64,000 nucleotides of DNA from Hymenopus coronatus (GCA_030762935.1 CM060881.1:97080001-97144000); one strand, 5' to 3'. Numbered from the stretch's first letter, positions 10,963 through 21,990 are shown. The notes: generated by a model not told the origin, from the letters alone. A program made the numbers and translations.

Positions 10963-11282
10963 ATCAAATTTGAAATTAAATTTATTTAGACATTTTATGA
11001 AAAGTAATAAGAATTAACTATGCAATTTAAGAAAGTAATCAATAAAAGAGATAAAATATAGTAGAATTTGGTAATAATGTTTTTAATGCTTGACAGCGTG
11101 CCATAGGTGTGTGAAGCTGTAGCGATGAAGATTATTCTGCTACTGTTGCAATATCCAAACTTTAACTTAATCGTGTTTTCTATAAAACGAATTGTGGCGA
11201 AATAAGGCAATTAAGGAAGAAAGTGAAGATAATCACACGTGTTTCTGTTTGATTACTTCAATAACACTTGCCTGAATGTTAC
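10963..11282. other. Spacer between convergent A-repeats
   Basis: AT-rich, with no element recognised. The flanking A-repeats converge on it with their 3' ends. Confidence 0.4.
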
Positions 11283-11816
11283 TTTCTCTACACGTGCTAT
11301 TTACATAATGTATAGAGGAGATATTGTATTGCATACAAAAATTCGATACCGAGATTTCATCGCAAATATATGTTTTAGAAATGTGTTTGTTTGTGTGTGT
11401 CTATTTAAAGCTTGGTATTTAAGTTTATAGTCTTCCAAGGATGCGACACGAAGATTTTCAAGAAAATCCTCCCATCTCAAACTACCCTTTACATTTAAAA
11501 TGTTTAGAAATATTTTTTTTTCAAAATGCTCTAATGGTTTTGATTAAAAGCTTATTATGCTCATTTATATTACAAATAAAACGTATATCTTGAATTTTCC
11601 GGGTATAGCTTCTGAATACCTGTTCGTTCTGGATAATATTTTCTGAATTTTGCATAACTAGTAAACCGTAAGAAATAGACAAAACCTTATCACATATAAA
11701 TATACATCTAGTTAAAATACACAGTGTACGTCATTTGCATTTTTGTTGTAGAGTTGACCGTTTCCAAGAGAGTCCTTGTTATTGGTTTCAATATTACAAT
11801 ATACTTTTCTCAGACA
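11283..11816 (-). repeat. A-repeat copy (antisense, 5'-truncated)
   Basis: The antisense order is clear: worn terminal palindrome (TACTTTCTCTACACGTGC), TTCGATACCGAGATTTCATC, AAGGATGCGACACGAAGATT, CATAACTAGTAAACCGTAAG and GAGTTGACCGTTTCCAAGAG. It ends near ATACTTTTCTCAGACAGG. About the first 240 bp of the sense element are missing. Confidence 0.7.
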
Positions 11817-12576
11817 GGAAGAACTAAGTTATAAGTACATTCTGCAATAACTATTATTTAGATTATTATAATGGAATAAATAACAAACAGCCAAAGTAAT
11901 GCCCGCTTCGATACCACAATGGTACGTGATTATAATTTGTTTTTCATTTAAAAGAAACTATTGTCACTAATAATGATATGTTCATTTTAAAAGCACATAT
12001 AGAAATTGTGTGTATAATGGAAACACTTTAAATTTAATATAATGTATACTGAAGTGCTGCTGCTTCAGTTGGTACTGTTGTGATTTCACTCTAGCTTAGG
12101 TATGCCCAAAAGCACTGTGAAGTAATGCCGCCAGAACCACCTTTCCCCATCTCCAGCGAAGGAGGGGAAATGCTGGTGTGTCACACCTACTGTCAATCAT
12201 ATGTACAGTAGCGAATGTGCTGTTTGTAAGCAAACATAAATAGAATGTTAGCTTGAAACGCGGGGTGTATCATTTTCATATGATTTCAGAGCTCCACACG
12301 AAATGCAAATGGAATTACTTGCTCTAAAAATGTACGAACCTAAAAATGTTGAAAGAAAGAGGTTAGGAATTACTCATTTCCAAAATGTTTATAATTTGCA
12401 TCAGACTTGACGGCAATGTTTGGCACGACATGTATTTGCGAGCGAAGATTCTTTAAAATGCATTATATTAAAAACCAGCATTGCAGTAGAATATGTTTAA
12501 CCCATTAAGTCTGTGCACATTACTCTTACAGCAGATATTGACGGAACCGTTTAAAGTAAAATATATCACCGAAGTA
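11817..12576. other. Unassigned stretch
   Basis: AT-rich, with a short GC-richer patch at about 12090-12200. No repeat or coding signal is recognised. Confidence 0.4.
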
Positions 12577-13548
12577 AAAAAAAAATCTGATAAAAATCAC
12601 ATGACTTTTTCTACATTTCTGTAACATATTATCGTTAAACTGCTTATTCTTCTATCAACTTTATGAATAGTTTTAAAATTTAAAATGTTCGGGCTGTTTT
12701 GCCGTGGTCTGTAGTTTAAAATATGTTTAGTTAAAATAAAATAAAATTTTAAATTTTGAAACTATGGACACTGGCTGTGAAAGCTTACGCATATATTTAA
12801 CTTTATGAATATCCAGATAAACTTTAGAGCATTTGACTTAATTTCTTCCTTCCTTTTAAATACAAAGTAAATAGGGTAAAGCGATAGTCAAATCCTCTAC
12901 AAACTGGTTTCCATGTAGTTGCAATCCGTTTCTGTGCATGACAAGGAGTTTACAAATTTACGTGTAAGAAAAGTTTAAGTATTTAAAATTTGAAACAAAT
13001 AACTTGGAATATTTAAAAAATGGTCAATTCCAAGAAAAAAAAAACTAAATAGCATAAATTGCGTGTTTTAATGAGATCTAAGTTTTGTGTGTAGTAAGCT
13101 TTTTTTCAGTAAAATTCACCTAGAATAAAGAGATCTTTAGAGACTATTCCCAGAAAATTCAAGGTATGCACTTGATTTGGCATGTAAATAATATACGGTA
13201 TTTTAATCAAAATGGTTAGAGCCATTTTTTAGAAAATCAAAATTTTCAATGTTTCCCATGTAAGGGGTAGTTTGGGGTGAGGAGATTTTTTTCAAACTCT
13301 TTATGTCGCATTCCTGGAGAATAATAAACTTAAATACCAAGTTTGGTATTTTAATTTTACAGACACTTGAACTTACGGACACACGTAGACGCACAGGGAC
13401 CTTTTCCTAAAAATGCTTTTTCGGATACATGGGGACCCTAAAATGTGTATTTTGCAATGAAATCTCGATATTGAGGTTTTGGGTGGAACGCAAAATCTTC
13501 TGTATAAACTATGCACATAGTACGAGTATGTAGAGAAAGTAAAAATAC
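12577..13548 (+). repeat. A-repeat, full-length copy interrupted by a small insertion
   Basis: It begins CACATGACTTTTTCTACATT and ends with the terminal palindrome and GTAGAGAAAGTAAAAAT. All internal blocks are present, including AATGGTTAGAGCCATTTTTT, GGTAGTTTGGGGTGAGGAGA and AACTTAAATACCAAGTTTGG. The 5' part is split by the small element at 12670-12798. Confidence 0.8.
12670..12798. mobile_element. ~129-bp insertion with 13-bp flanking direct repeat
   Basis: The word AACTTTATGAATA occurs immediately on both sides (12657-12669 and 12799-12811), inside an A-repeat where uninterrupted copies have it once. This marks an insertion with a target-site duplication. The insert carries an internal inverted repeat of about 18 bp: AGTTTTAAAATTTAAAAT at 12669-12686 and ATTTTAAATTTTGAAACT near 12746-12763. 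It also carries the GC-richer word GGGCTGTTTTGCCGTGGTCT. It is too short to encode a protein. A miniature DNA element or a truncated retroposon are both possible. Confidence 0.6.
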
Positions 13549-13957
13549 AATACCATGTATGCAGTCAAGGAAGACCCAATGTTTACAAACAGTTCATTAC
13601 GTCGCATAGAGGCATGCGACAATGCTTGCCACGGAGTGGAAAGATTAACTGCACCTTCCTCTCTACTCCTCAGTTTGAAAATGCCAGTTCATTTATGTCC
13701 ACTCTCGTTCTCTATATATCTTATTCTTCCTACCAGTTCTTACAGCATGATACCAGACTACTGCTACAATACCAGTGGTACTGCTAGAGGGAAACGCGGA
13801 GTGGGGTGACGGTTGCAAAGTGCGAAAAAATGACCTTGAGTGGACTGGCGAAAATGAAAACACTATTATAACTAGAGCCCTTCTTTTCCGGTAAGACTTT
13901 GTCTATTACTTGAGCATAATTCTATACATTTCATTAGCCATGAAAACAGCTTAAGCA
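13549..13957. other. Unassigned spacer between A-repeats
   Basis: An 84-codon open frame (13555-13809, plus) has no recognised domain. No repeat is seen. Confidence 0.35.
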
Positions 13958-14028
13958 TATGGTATTTTAAACAAAATCGTTATAAACATTTTTAGAAAAC
14001 CATAATTGTAAAACATTTATCCAAATTA
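13958..14028 (+). repeat. A-repeat internal fragment (sense)
   Basis: GGTATTTTAAACAAAATCGT, CATTTTTAGAAAACCATAAT and the following bases match the central A-repeat block. They are followed within a few bases by the 5' start of another copy, so either two copies abut or a rearrangement joined them. Confidence 0.4.
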
Positions 14029-14034
14029 TAAGTA

Positions 14035-14800
14035 AAAAAAATCTGATGTGTTCCATTCACATGCTTTTCTTTAACTGTTACGTAAACCAACTTTTCATAA
14101 AAAAAATATTATTTTATGTACACCTAATATCTAATCGAGATAATCTAGCAGAAATTGTCTTATTCCTTGCTTCTTTGTAAGCAGAGGTAAATAAAGGAAT
14201 ACACTAGGCTAAAGAGGTAGTTTATTCCTTTAAAACCCGATCCCTATGTGAAACAACTGAAATTCCATTCTCTTTACATGCTAGGAGTAAACAAAATATA
14301 GAAAGAAGGATCACCTACTCCTTGAGAATAAGTTTAAGTTGCTTAAAATTTAAACAAATGATCGGGATATGTCGGAAAGGATCAACTCTACAACAAACAT
14401 TTATGACATGGAGTGTGTGTTTTAAAGAGATCTACATTTTTGTATAAAGAACTGCATTTGTATATGCAAATTTCAACAAAATTCATCCAGAATGAACAGT
14501 TCTTCAGAAGCTATTCCCAGAAAATTCAAAATATACATTTATTTGTGTTGTGAATATCTTTAATATCCGATATTTTAATCAAAATCATTACAGCCATTTT
14601 GAAAAAAGCAACGTTTTCAAAACATTTCCCATGCGACGGGTAGTTTGGAGAAAAGGGATTTTCTTGAAAATCTTCATGTCGCATCCTTAGAAGATACTAA
14701 TCTTAAATACCAAGTTTTGTATTTTACTGTCTTTTAGTCTTTTAGTTATGTTGTCCACGGAAGAGAGCGCGGACGTTTTTCTAAAATTGCTTTGTTTCAA
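14035..14800 (+). repeat. A-repeat copy (sense), 3' end lost
   Basis: It starts AATCTGATGTGTTCCATTCA and proceeds through CACTAGGCTAAAG, AGCTATTCCCAGAAAATTCA, ATGTCGCATCCTTAGAAGAT and TAAATACCAAGTTTTGTATT. It stops just before the usual terminal palindrome, shortly ahead of the F-element at 14837. Confidence 0.75.
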
Positions 14801-14836
14801 ATCATACAATACGGACATAATGCGGGAATAATACCG

Positions 14837-15032
14837 AAATACCACATGGACCAACTGCCCTATAAATATATCTCTTTGTAAGTTAAAGTTGTAGAACTCT
14901 ACGTGGTAATTTCAACTGGAGAACTGGTAGGCTTTAACTTGAAATATCCCCATTGAGTTCTGCAACTGTTGTAATAAACGAAAGGATATCTGCATACGTC
15001 AAATACGGGGTAGTTGGGCCACGTGGTATTTT
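14837..15032. mobile_element. F-element, short complete copy
   Basis: The left arm begins AAATACCACATGGACCAACT and continues to AGTTGTAGAACTCTACGTGG and TAATTTCAACT. The right arm runs TTAACTTGAAATATCCCCAT, TGAGTTCTGCAACT and ends AGTTGGGCCACGTGGTATTT. The arms are imperfect reverse complements over nearly their whole length, leaving only a short unique middle. Relative to the copy at 49.8 kb it has lost most of the central part. A non-coding foldback or MITE-like element. Confidence 0.7.
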
Positions 15033-15422
15033 CAACACAATCCTATTTTTATAATTAATTAATTAATGCACTTTGAAATTTATTACAAATGAGGTATATT
15101 AATGTAATCTAATATAGAATAATGAATAACGAATATTTCGGAAATGGCCAATTTTTGCAAAGATATATTGTATATACAATAAGGTTTATATTCTTTCCCT
15201 TACACAACATGGAATAAAAATCTGCAATATCATATCCCGGCACCTAATTCCTTTAACCATGATTAGTATTCCAAATCTTTATCATTTATTTCACATTTAA
15301 AACATTTCTTACATGTATTATGCTACAGATTTTTTTAATATACTACTAAATGCTACTCACCATAACATTCTTAAAATAACCGAATTAACTAAACATTACA
15401 TCATACAACTCTTAAATCAAAA
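15033..15422. other. AT-rich unassigned stretch
   Basis: It contains a short TTAATTAATTAA run and otherwise no recognised feature. Confidence 0.4.
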
Positions 15423-15640
15423 TACAGGTGTCCCAGAATTAGACCGCACAAATTGGCAGGATGGTAGAAGGACCCAAGGTAAACATTTTGAGATATGAAC
15501 ATATGCGCTATGGGTCCTAAATTCTTTGCTATAGTATAAAATATATTGAGGGTTAGCACGCCACTGATCAAACCGCGGTGGACTGTGACGTGAACACTCA
15601 GATTTCGAATAAGGTAAAATGGTGGCATTATTTAGCGTTA
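15423..15640 (+). mobile_element. Terminal segment of a 'CAGGTGTCCCAGAATT' element
   Basis: It starts TACAGGTGTCCCAGAATTAG. An inverted relative ends at 17273 with the same word (TACAGGGTGTCCCAGAATT read on the minus strand). Shared downstream words include AGGATGGTAGA (AGGATTGTAGA in the partner), TAAACA and TTGAGGGTTAGCACGCC (TTGAGGGTGTGCACGCC). Either these are long terminal inverted repeats of one 1.85-kb element (15423-17273) or two diverged copies in opposite orientation. Confidence 0.5.
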
Positions 15641-16059
15641 TGTTAGGCATGTGGACAGCGGGTCAAGATGTTAAGGGAGATTAAGGTTCAATCCTTCATA
15701 GAATGAGCCGTTCCTATTATACTGCGTTACGTAATATGATTTATTTGCTCTGAAAATAAAATAAATGTAATGTACAATTAACATGTAGATGCAACGGAAA
15801 ACTATCAATAACAATTGCATTTAAAACTTCTCCATACCCCTCGAAGGAGTTTCTAAGGTACAATGTATCATAGATATCAGTGTATTACATGTACACATTG
15901 CAATTGAAGGCACAGTTCAGAATTTATGAAACAATATCATTATTGTGTCAAATGAAATTCAAATGAAATAAAATGTTAAAAAAAAAACCTGTAGTAAAAC
16001 CTATATAAATTAATTAAGAGCTATTTACTAGTCAGGAACATTCAATTTCTAAGTGAAAG

Positions 16060-16290
16060 GCAAATAGAAGGAGACTTTGAGCAATAATACAATATCAGAA
16101 GCACAAAATACAACAGGTCACAGAGAAACTGTTCAATGTGACTACCTGCAGCATCCCTGCAGAGGTTGCACCTATGAAGATGAGCCTTGCACCCTGTCGG
16201 AAATTCCAGGATTGTTGTCAACCTCACCACAAGCAGCTAAAGTTCGTGTCAGTAATTGTTCATCTAATACAATGGGCATCTGGTAAACGA
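16060..16290 (-). pseudogene. Possible IS630/mariner-type transposase C-terminal remnant
   Basis: On the minus strand this translates, in pieces and with frame changes, to a segment whose order resembles the C-terminal end of IS630/Tc1-mariner-type transposases. It has a word near LAACGEVDNNPGISDRV, then a cysteine-containing stretch, then GSHIEQFL, which fits a G-x-H-x-E ending. It lies between the inverted termini at 15423 and 17273, which fits one degraded DNA transposon with the coding strand reading from 17273 towards 15423. The catalytic part is not recognisable. The match is from remembered family patterns, so it is tentative. Confidence 0.35.
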
Positions 16291-16469
16291 AGTACTTAAA
16301 CAAGTGCAATGGTGTCTGTGGAACATGAGCTCAGAAGTTTGTATCTTAGATTAGTTTAGGAAACAATTTCTTTCCTTTCACATTATGTATATACTTTACA
16401 ATATGAACACAATTCTCACAGTAGTCACGTGTAGGCATTAGACAAGATTTCAAGAGCTCAATTTTGCAG

Positions 16470-16560
16470 GATCGCAGTTGCTCAAGTGGTTAAAACGGCA
16501 AATTCAAAGTATCGCTGTTCGAATCTAAGAAAAAAATCAGATTTTTTATTCCACCCCAAA
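16470..16560 (+). mobile_element. tRNA-like SINE head (single copy)
   Basis: An A-box-like TGCTCAAGTGGTTAAAACGG (16479-16498) and a B-box-like CTGTTCGAATCT (16515-16526) have tRNA-like spacing and are followed by an A-rich stretch. There are no convincing acceptor-stem pairs, so a SINE head rather than a working tRNA. Confidence 0.45.
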
Positions 16561-16964
16561 AACATAGTTCAGTTTATACGTTTCAAAGCTCACATTACAT
16601 AAATGTTTTCATTAAATCTAATTGTTTTATTGCATTGATGTACACAAGTTCTTTGACAATTACTGCACTTAATATTGAACGCTACGTAGATATAACTCAC
16701 AGTCTTTTGAAAGCAATTGGTGCTGGATGATTTATCTTTTTCCCTTCATAAATGTAGACTAAGCACATTAATGCTGCTCAAATTGTATACCTCTCTGAGA
16801 AAAACAAGAAAATTAATAAACTAGAAAAATGGAAACTTCAGAGAGCGGTGCGACCTTAATATTCGGGGATTCGTGAACAGCGCTATACCGACTCGCCAGT
16901 ATGCTAGCACCGAGCTTTTTCGCTAACTACATAAAAATCAATCAACCGAACTTTTATCAGCGGC

Positions 16965-17275
16965 GTGCACACCCTCAAAGAACAGGCAATTTTGCCAAAG
17001 TTACAAGCCCAATAATTTTAAATATCGTATTGATAGTATGCCAACACTACATTCCTTCGACTACCGGCACACAAATGAGGCATTCTAAATGAAAATAGGA
17101 CTCACGCATCCACATTCTTTTAATTTTCGGCATTGTTGTGCGATCCAGAAAACATGGCATAACTTTGATATTTGTGAAAAGGGACAATAGGTTTCCAATC
17201 ACAAACTGTTTATCTAGGCCCCATCTACAATCCTACAAAGTTTTGCGGTTGAATTCTGGGACACCCTGTATAATG
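16965..17275 (-). mobile_element. Inverted partner terminus of the 'CAGGGTGTCCCAGAATT' element
   Basis: Read on the minus strand it starts TACAGGGTGTCCCAGAATTC at 17273 and reaches GAGGGTGTGCACGCCGCTGA near 16965-16985. Both words occur in the segment at 15423-15640, but here they lie about 290 bp apart instead of about 125 bp, so one side carries an insertion or the other a deletion. Confidence 0.5.
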
Positions 17276-18731
17276 ATTTTATTATCATCACTTAAAACAC
17301 AATTATATGTGCACATTTTATCATATTATTCATTGTGTATTATTATCATTAATTTAAAAACTTATTTTAAAATAAGTTAAATATTTAAACCGTTAAATAT
17401 TTTAAATACGAAATTTAATAATAAATTGTAGATTATAATGTATTACTATTTATCTTTAAAACATATATTTTCAAATCATTCATTATTCATTAATTATTAA
17501 TTTAATCTGGAATTAATTTAAGTTAATTCTTTCTCTTTCTAGATTATTTAGTGTATTTCCTTCATATTTTATACTATTTTTTTTCTTTTATATCCTTTTT
17601 ATATTCAGTATTTAATAAATTTCCCTTACACACAAGATTCGAAGTTGCTTCATGAAGAACAAAGAAACATTAGATTTCCTGCAGTAGTCAAAGGGGCTAA
17701 AAATGAACGATTTCTCGTTTATGTGGTGTTGTGCTGTTTCTTAGATTTTCACAAAAGATTATTCCGGCCCGTGCTTTACGTCCGGTTATATAAGACGTGT
17801 ATTTGAAAATACTTCCTACGTCTGGCCGAGCAACAAATGACATTACATGTTATGGAGTGGTTCGCTTGGAAGCCGCTCGCTCCATGGGGTGGCGCTGATA
17901 GCAGCCATTCCTTGCGTCCCAGAGCCTGATTGAAATCGTTTCTCCGCCTCCACTTCCTCCTCCGTTGTTCTGACTGAATTCGCTCAATTCATTTCGTATG
18001 GAAGAGGTAGAGCCATAGCGACTTGTACAGTTCCGCACTCTACTACTCCGTATGAAAACATGCACCCGGCAAAATAATACGATGCAGGTGGTAAACTCTG
18101 ATGGAGCAGCATTCTAACACAACGAATGGGATCTATTTCAGATATGTACATTTTACCTAAATATAAGAATTAGCTTCTTATCTATCCTGGATATGAAAGG
18201 ATATAAAAGGAGCTTCTTTGTTATTATAGCTGGATTTATACACGCATACCCTTTATTCACTGGATTATCTCTTAAGCCAATGTGATTAAACATCAATGTA
18301 TGCAGTCATTTTATTTCTGGCTATGCCAATAGCTTCCACAGGATATGTTTTACCAGTTTTTACTTTTTTTTTTAACCCAAATACCAAGTTTAGTATTTTA
18401 CTGACCTTTCTTATGTATTCATTTTTCTTCTTTTTTCCGTTTACCTACATTGTCTTTGTTTTCCTCTTTCTTTTTACTCACAACTTCATATACACTTACA
18501 ACCACAAACTCCCATATCCAAGGTTGCACTTGAACCCACGATCCCCTGCGCCACGAAGCACCAAAGCTAGGCGAGCGTGGCCATGAAGACCGACTCCTTG
18601 ACGGCAAATATCATTCTGGATTATTATCCGTTATCCATTATTTAAATGGAATAAGAATCATGAGAATTTATTACATCTGCAGACAGAGGAAATTCGAAAA
18701 TACTCTAGTCCTTCCATATGTCCTTTTTAGG

Positions 18732-18734
<3 letters not shown>
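17276..18734. other. Unassigned stretch
   Basis: Very AT-rich at 17280-17620. It is GC-richer at about 17830-18070, where a 71-codon minus-strand frame has no recognised domain. A short A-repeat word (TACCAAGTTTAGTATTTTAC) occurs at 18382-18401. A piece at about 18505-18590 (CCAAGGTTGCACTTGAACCC) faintly recalls a SINE head but is too weak to call. Confidence 0.35.

Positions 18735-18775
<41 letters not shown>
18735..18775 (-). repeat. 41-base T run (A tail on minus strand)
   Basis: An uninterrupted T run, equal to a poly(A) tract on the minus strand. It could be the tail of a retroposed minus-strand sequence lying at 18776 upward, or a homopolymer assembly artefact. No flanking element was recognised. 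Confidence 0.8.
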
Positions 18776-18776
<1 letters not shown>

Positions 18777-19454
18777 TAAATTCATAGCGTAATGCAAAAA
18801 AAAACCATGCATTCCTTCCTCCGCTTACACGAAGGCAATTGTCAACATAATCTAGGGATTAAAATGCCCTAGATTGGCGAGGTTGAAGCTCATGCATGTC
18901 ATACTCGTTTTAGTGCTTTCTCCTTTTTTAGTGTTTGGGATTTAGCATGGATATTACGACTTCATCCTGTCATAGTTATGGCCTTAGGCATTTGTGAACG
19001 GCAGCAAGCACAACCTGCAGAAAAACTCTGAAAGTATGTTGTTATTGAAATCCAGCATAGATACGGAACTGTTGAGAATTAAAGCAAGTATTAAAGCACA
19101 AATTAGTAACTAAATAACAATAATAATATTAATAGTAATCATGATAATAAAGCACAAAATCATAATCTAAAAAAATATAATTCACCTCCTTTCTTTGTTA
19201 GACTTTACCCTTGACCTTACTAAAATGTACATTTAGGTCACATAGCTTGCGAAAAAGCAGCCATAGTGACGTAAATAGATTAAATTAGAAGTTTACAATT
19301 CCATTGTGAAAATACACGTCTGCTTATTGATTTTAACCAGAGCTAATTCCTTATTAGTGAAGTTATTGATAAAGTTAATTATCTACTTCATAGATAATTT
19401 CAAGCGTTTAAAGGTTATAAGTTCTGAAATTCTCATTCTAGTTATCCAACTTTC
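18776..19454. other. Unassigned stretch
   Basis: AT-rich, no recognised repeat or coding sequence. Confidence 0.4.
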
Positions 19455-19805
19455 TACCACAAGTGCGTAAAGAGACATGAAGAGAAAGAAGAGAAGCGAA
19501 GAAATCGAAATTAACCAGAGAGGACAAGAGAAAAGGAAAGAAGAGGGAGGAGAAGAGATCAGGGGAATGGAGATCATTATGAAGTACAGGAAAAGAGAAG
19601 AGACGAGTAAGGAAGACACAGAGACAAAGAAAGGAATTAAATACATAGAAGAGTAAAGAGTAGAACAGGAAAAAAGTTCAATAAAGTAGAAAGGAGAATA
19701 ATAAAAATGAAAAATAATGTAAGAAGAGATTAGAAAAATGGAGATGAGTGGAATGAACCAGTAGTGAGAATAGTAGCGAGGAAAGGGAAAAGAAGAGAGA
19801 AGAAC
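19455..19805. repeat. Purine-rich (GA) low-complexity tract
   Basis: The plus strand is strongly biased to A and G with irregular GAAGAG/AGAGAA units. A 159-codon minus-strand frame (19383-19862) exists only because the complement is made of TTC/TCT/CTC-type codons. It is low-complexity Ser/Phe/Leu/Ile and not a credible gene. Confidence 0.75.
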
Positions 19806-20084
19806 AGGGTTAATTCTTAACTTTCGGGATTTTATCGTCTCTTTTTTTTCTAAAGAAGTCACCTCATACTGTTTTACATTCTTATTTTCATCATTTATGA
19901 ATTTCTTTCATTTTTCCCCTTTTCACCTTTCAAGTTCAAGCTTTTCTTTCAAAATTTTAAGTTTTCTATTTTCGTTTATAAGCTGAAAAGCTTCGTAGCT
20001 AAGATGCTGCAAAAGGGAAACAAAAACTGGAAATAAAACAGGCGCTTTTGACTAATTAGAAACAAATTACCGAGAAAACAATCG

Positions 20085-20412
20085 TATGTGTTCCAGTCAC
20101 ATTACTTTCTCTAGTTGTTCCGCAAACAAACCTTCGTTACAAAAGCTTATTATTTTATCTATGCCATCCTAATCGAGATAAACATTAGAGAATTGGTCTC
20201 TTAACTTGCCTCTTTGTAAGTAGACGGGAATTAAGAAAATACATTAGGATGAAGCGGTTCAAATCCTTTAAAAGCGGGTCACTATGTGAAACAATTGAAA
20301 TTCCGTTGTCTTTGCTCGCCAGGAGTAAAAAAAATGACTTATCGTCTGAGAAAAGTTTAAGTAGCTTAAAGTTGAAACCAATAACACGGAATATCTCGAA
20401 AACGGTTAACTC

Positions 20413-20444
<32 letters not shown>

Positions 20445-20985
20445 CAAATAAACAATACAAGAAAGTGAAACAATAAGCGTATGACATAAATTGTGTGTTT
20501 TAACGAGATCTATAATTTTGGGTAGTGAGCTTCTGTCTATCTCTTACGGTTTATCAGTTATACAAAAATTATACAAAAGTCATTCAAAATGAAGAGGTTT
20601 TCATAAGCTATTCCCAGAAAATTCAGGATATACATTTCGTTTGTAATAAAAATGTATTTAAACATATTATGGTATTTTAATCAAAATTGTTACAGCCATT
20701 TTTGAGAAATTTAAATTTTCAAAAATATTCCAGATGAAAGTTAGTTGGGGAGATTTTCCTAAAATCTTTGCGTTACATCCTTGGAACACACTGAATTTAG
20801 CAGATTTTTCGTTTTGGAGTTAAGCTATCCATATAAACATATAAATTCATGACCTTTTTCTAAAAATAATTTTTTGGATTCAAAGGATTCAGATATTTCC
20901 GGTGAAATCTGAGTATAGAATTTTTGGTGGAATAGGTTACCTTTTCTACATTGTACAAAGTGATAGATAAAGTGAAAAGGAAAAT
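20085..20985 (+). repeat. A-repeat, near full-length copy (sense) with poly(A) expansion
   Basis: It begins TGTGTTCCAGTCACATTACT. Blocks present include AATCGAGATAAACATTAGAG, ACATAAATTGTGTGTTTTAA, CTATTCCCAGAAAATTCAGG and TTTCCGGTGAAATCTGAGTA. A 26-base A run at 20413-20438 and an A-rich extension are inserted after the block AAAACGGTTAACTC, where other copies have about 8 As. The terminal palindrome is degraded. Confidence 0.75.
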
Positions 20986-21624
20986 AAGGAAAGATCGGTT
21001 TTGAAATGGAGAGTTCCCACTTTGATATCTGAGGACTAGCATTTTCACAATGGCCAATAGGGCCAAGATGTGGAAGGGGCGAGCTGGAGTTAAGAGGAAA
21101 AGAATAAAAAGGGGCGATGGTATGGCGGGGAGCGGGAATCGGAAATTCTACGTTGGAATAAAATTGAAATTGCTCCGCATGTATAAAATGAAAGCGCCTC
21201 CACCGCAAAGCTTCACCCCCCTCAAACCCCTCTATAACGCCCGCCCGCATATTGAAATGATAGCGCGCGTGCTCTTGGAATTCCTGCTCTGCCAATCACA
21301 GAGTCGACAAGCGGGTCGCATGCAATCCAGGGGTTCAGGCTTTCCGACTTGCTGGCCACAGGGAAATATTGCTCGAGGCGATAAAGAGGGCCGCTGACGG
21401 TCACGTTGAGTTATTAAGAAACATTATGTCCGATGTTCCAGAGTGGGTACATTTCCCTTATCCTGAGTAAATTCTCTAAGTATTGACTCTTGTCTCACAC
21501 TGAAATTGGGTTTACAAATAAAACAATATATATTCGATTTAACGAATGGAATTGAAATCCTTGTCAAAAATTCTAATGTTACATGCACACACGCTTCTCT
21601 AGCCTCTATCATTTATTACTTTCT
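20986..21624. other. GC-richer island, unassigned
   Basis: About 21050-21410 is clearly richer in G+C than its surroundings. It has open frames on both strands (115 codons plus at 21050-21397, 156 codons minus at 20825-21295), neither with a recognisable domain. The minus frame runs into the neighbouring A-repeat, which argues against it being real. A worn transposon segment or a host regulatory island are both possible. Confidence 0.3.
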
Positions 21625-21990
21625 CTATCAGTTCATATTAAGTAGAAAATGTGCTGCATTCCACCCAAAAAGTGTTTACAAAAAGGTCCTTGTTATACAT
21701 AAATCAAAAATGAAATATCCGTTAAATATCACAATTTATTTTAAGTGCAGCCCCTTCAAAGGACGCAACACGAAAAATGTTAAGAAAACTCCGACTTCAA
21801 ACTTAATTTTAAATACAGAATTTCTCGAGCATTTTGATTTTCTCAAAAATGACAACAATTTTTTTAGTGCCACATGTTAAATATATTTTTATAGTATATG
21901 ATATGTATAAGTTCAGTTTTTTGGGAATAGTCCCTGGTGTCCTTTCATTCTGGATGACTGTTGCAAACAGGTAAATGTTTACTTACAAAA
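21625..21990 (-). repeat. A-repeat 3'-half copy (antisense)
   Basis: It begins with a worn palindrome (TTACTTTCTCTATCAGTTCA). Then come GCATTCCACCCAAAAAG, AAAGGACGCAACACGAAAAA, TTTTGATTTTCTCAAAAATG and CTTTCATTCTGGATGACT. It stops there. Confidence 0.6.

Noticed and set aside
19383..19862. 159-codon minus-strand open frame
   Set aside because: It is the complement of a purine-rich low-complexity tract. The predicted protein is only Ser/Phe/Leu/Ile-rich runs.
20825..21295. 156-codon minus-strand open frame
   Set aside because: It runs from a GC-rich patch straight into the 3' end of an A-repeat, has no recognisable domain and no conserved start context.
21506..21880. 124-codon plus-strand frame
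   Set aside because: It lies mostly in an antisense A-repeat; other copies do not keep the frame open.
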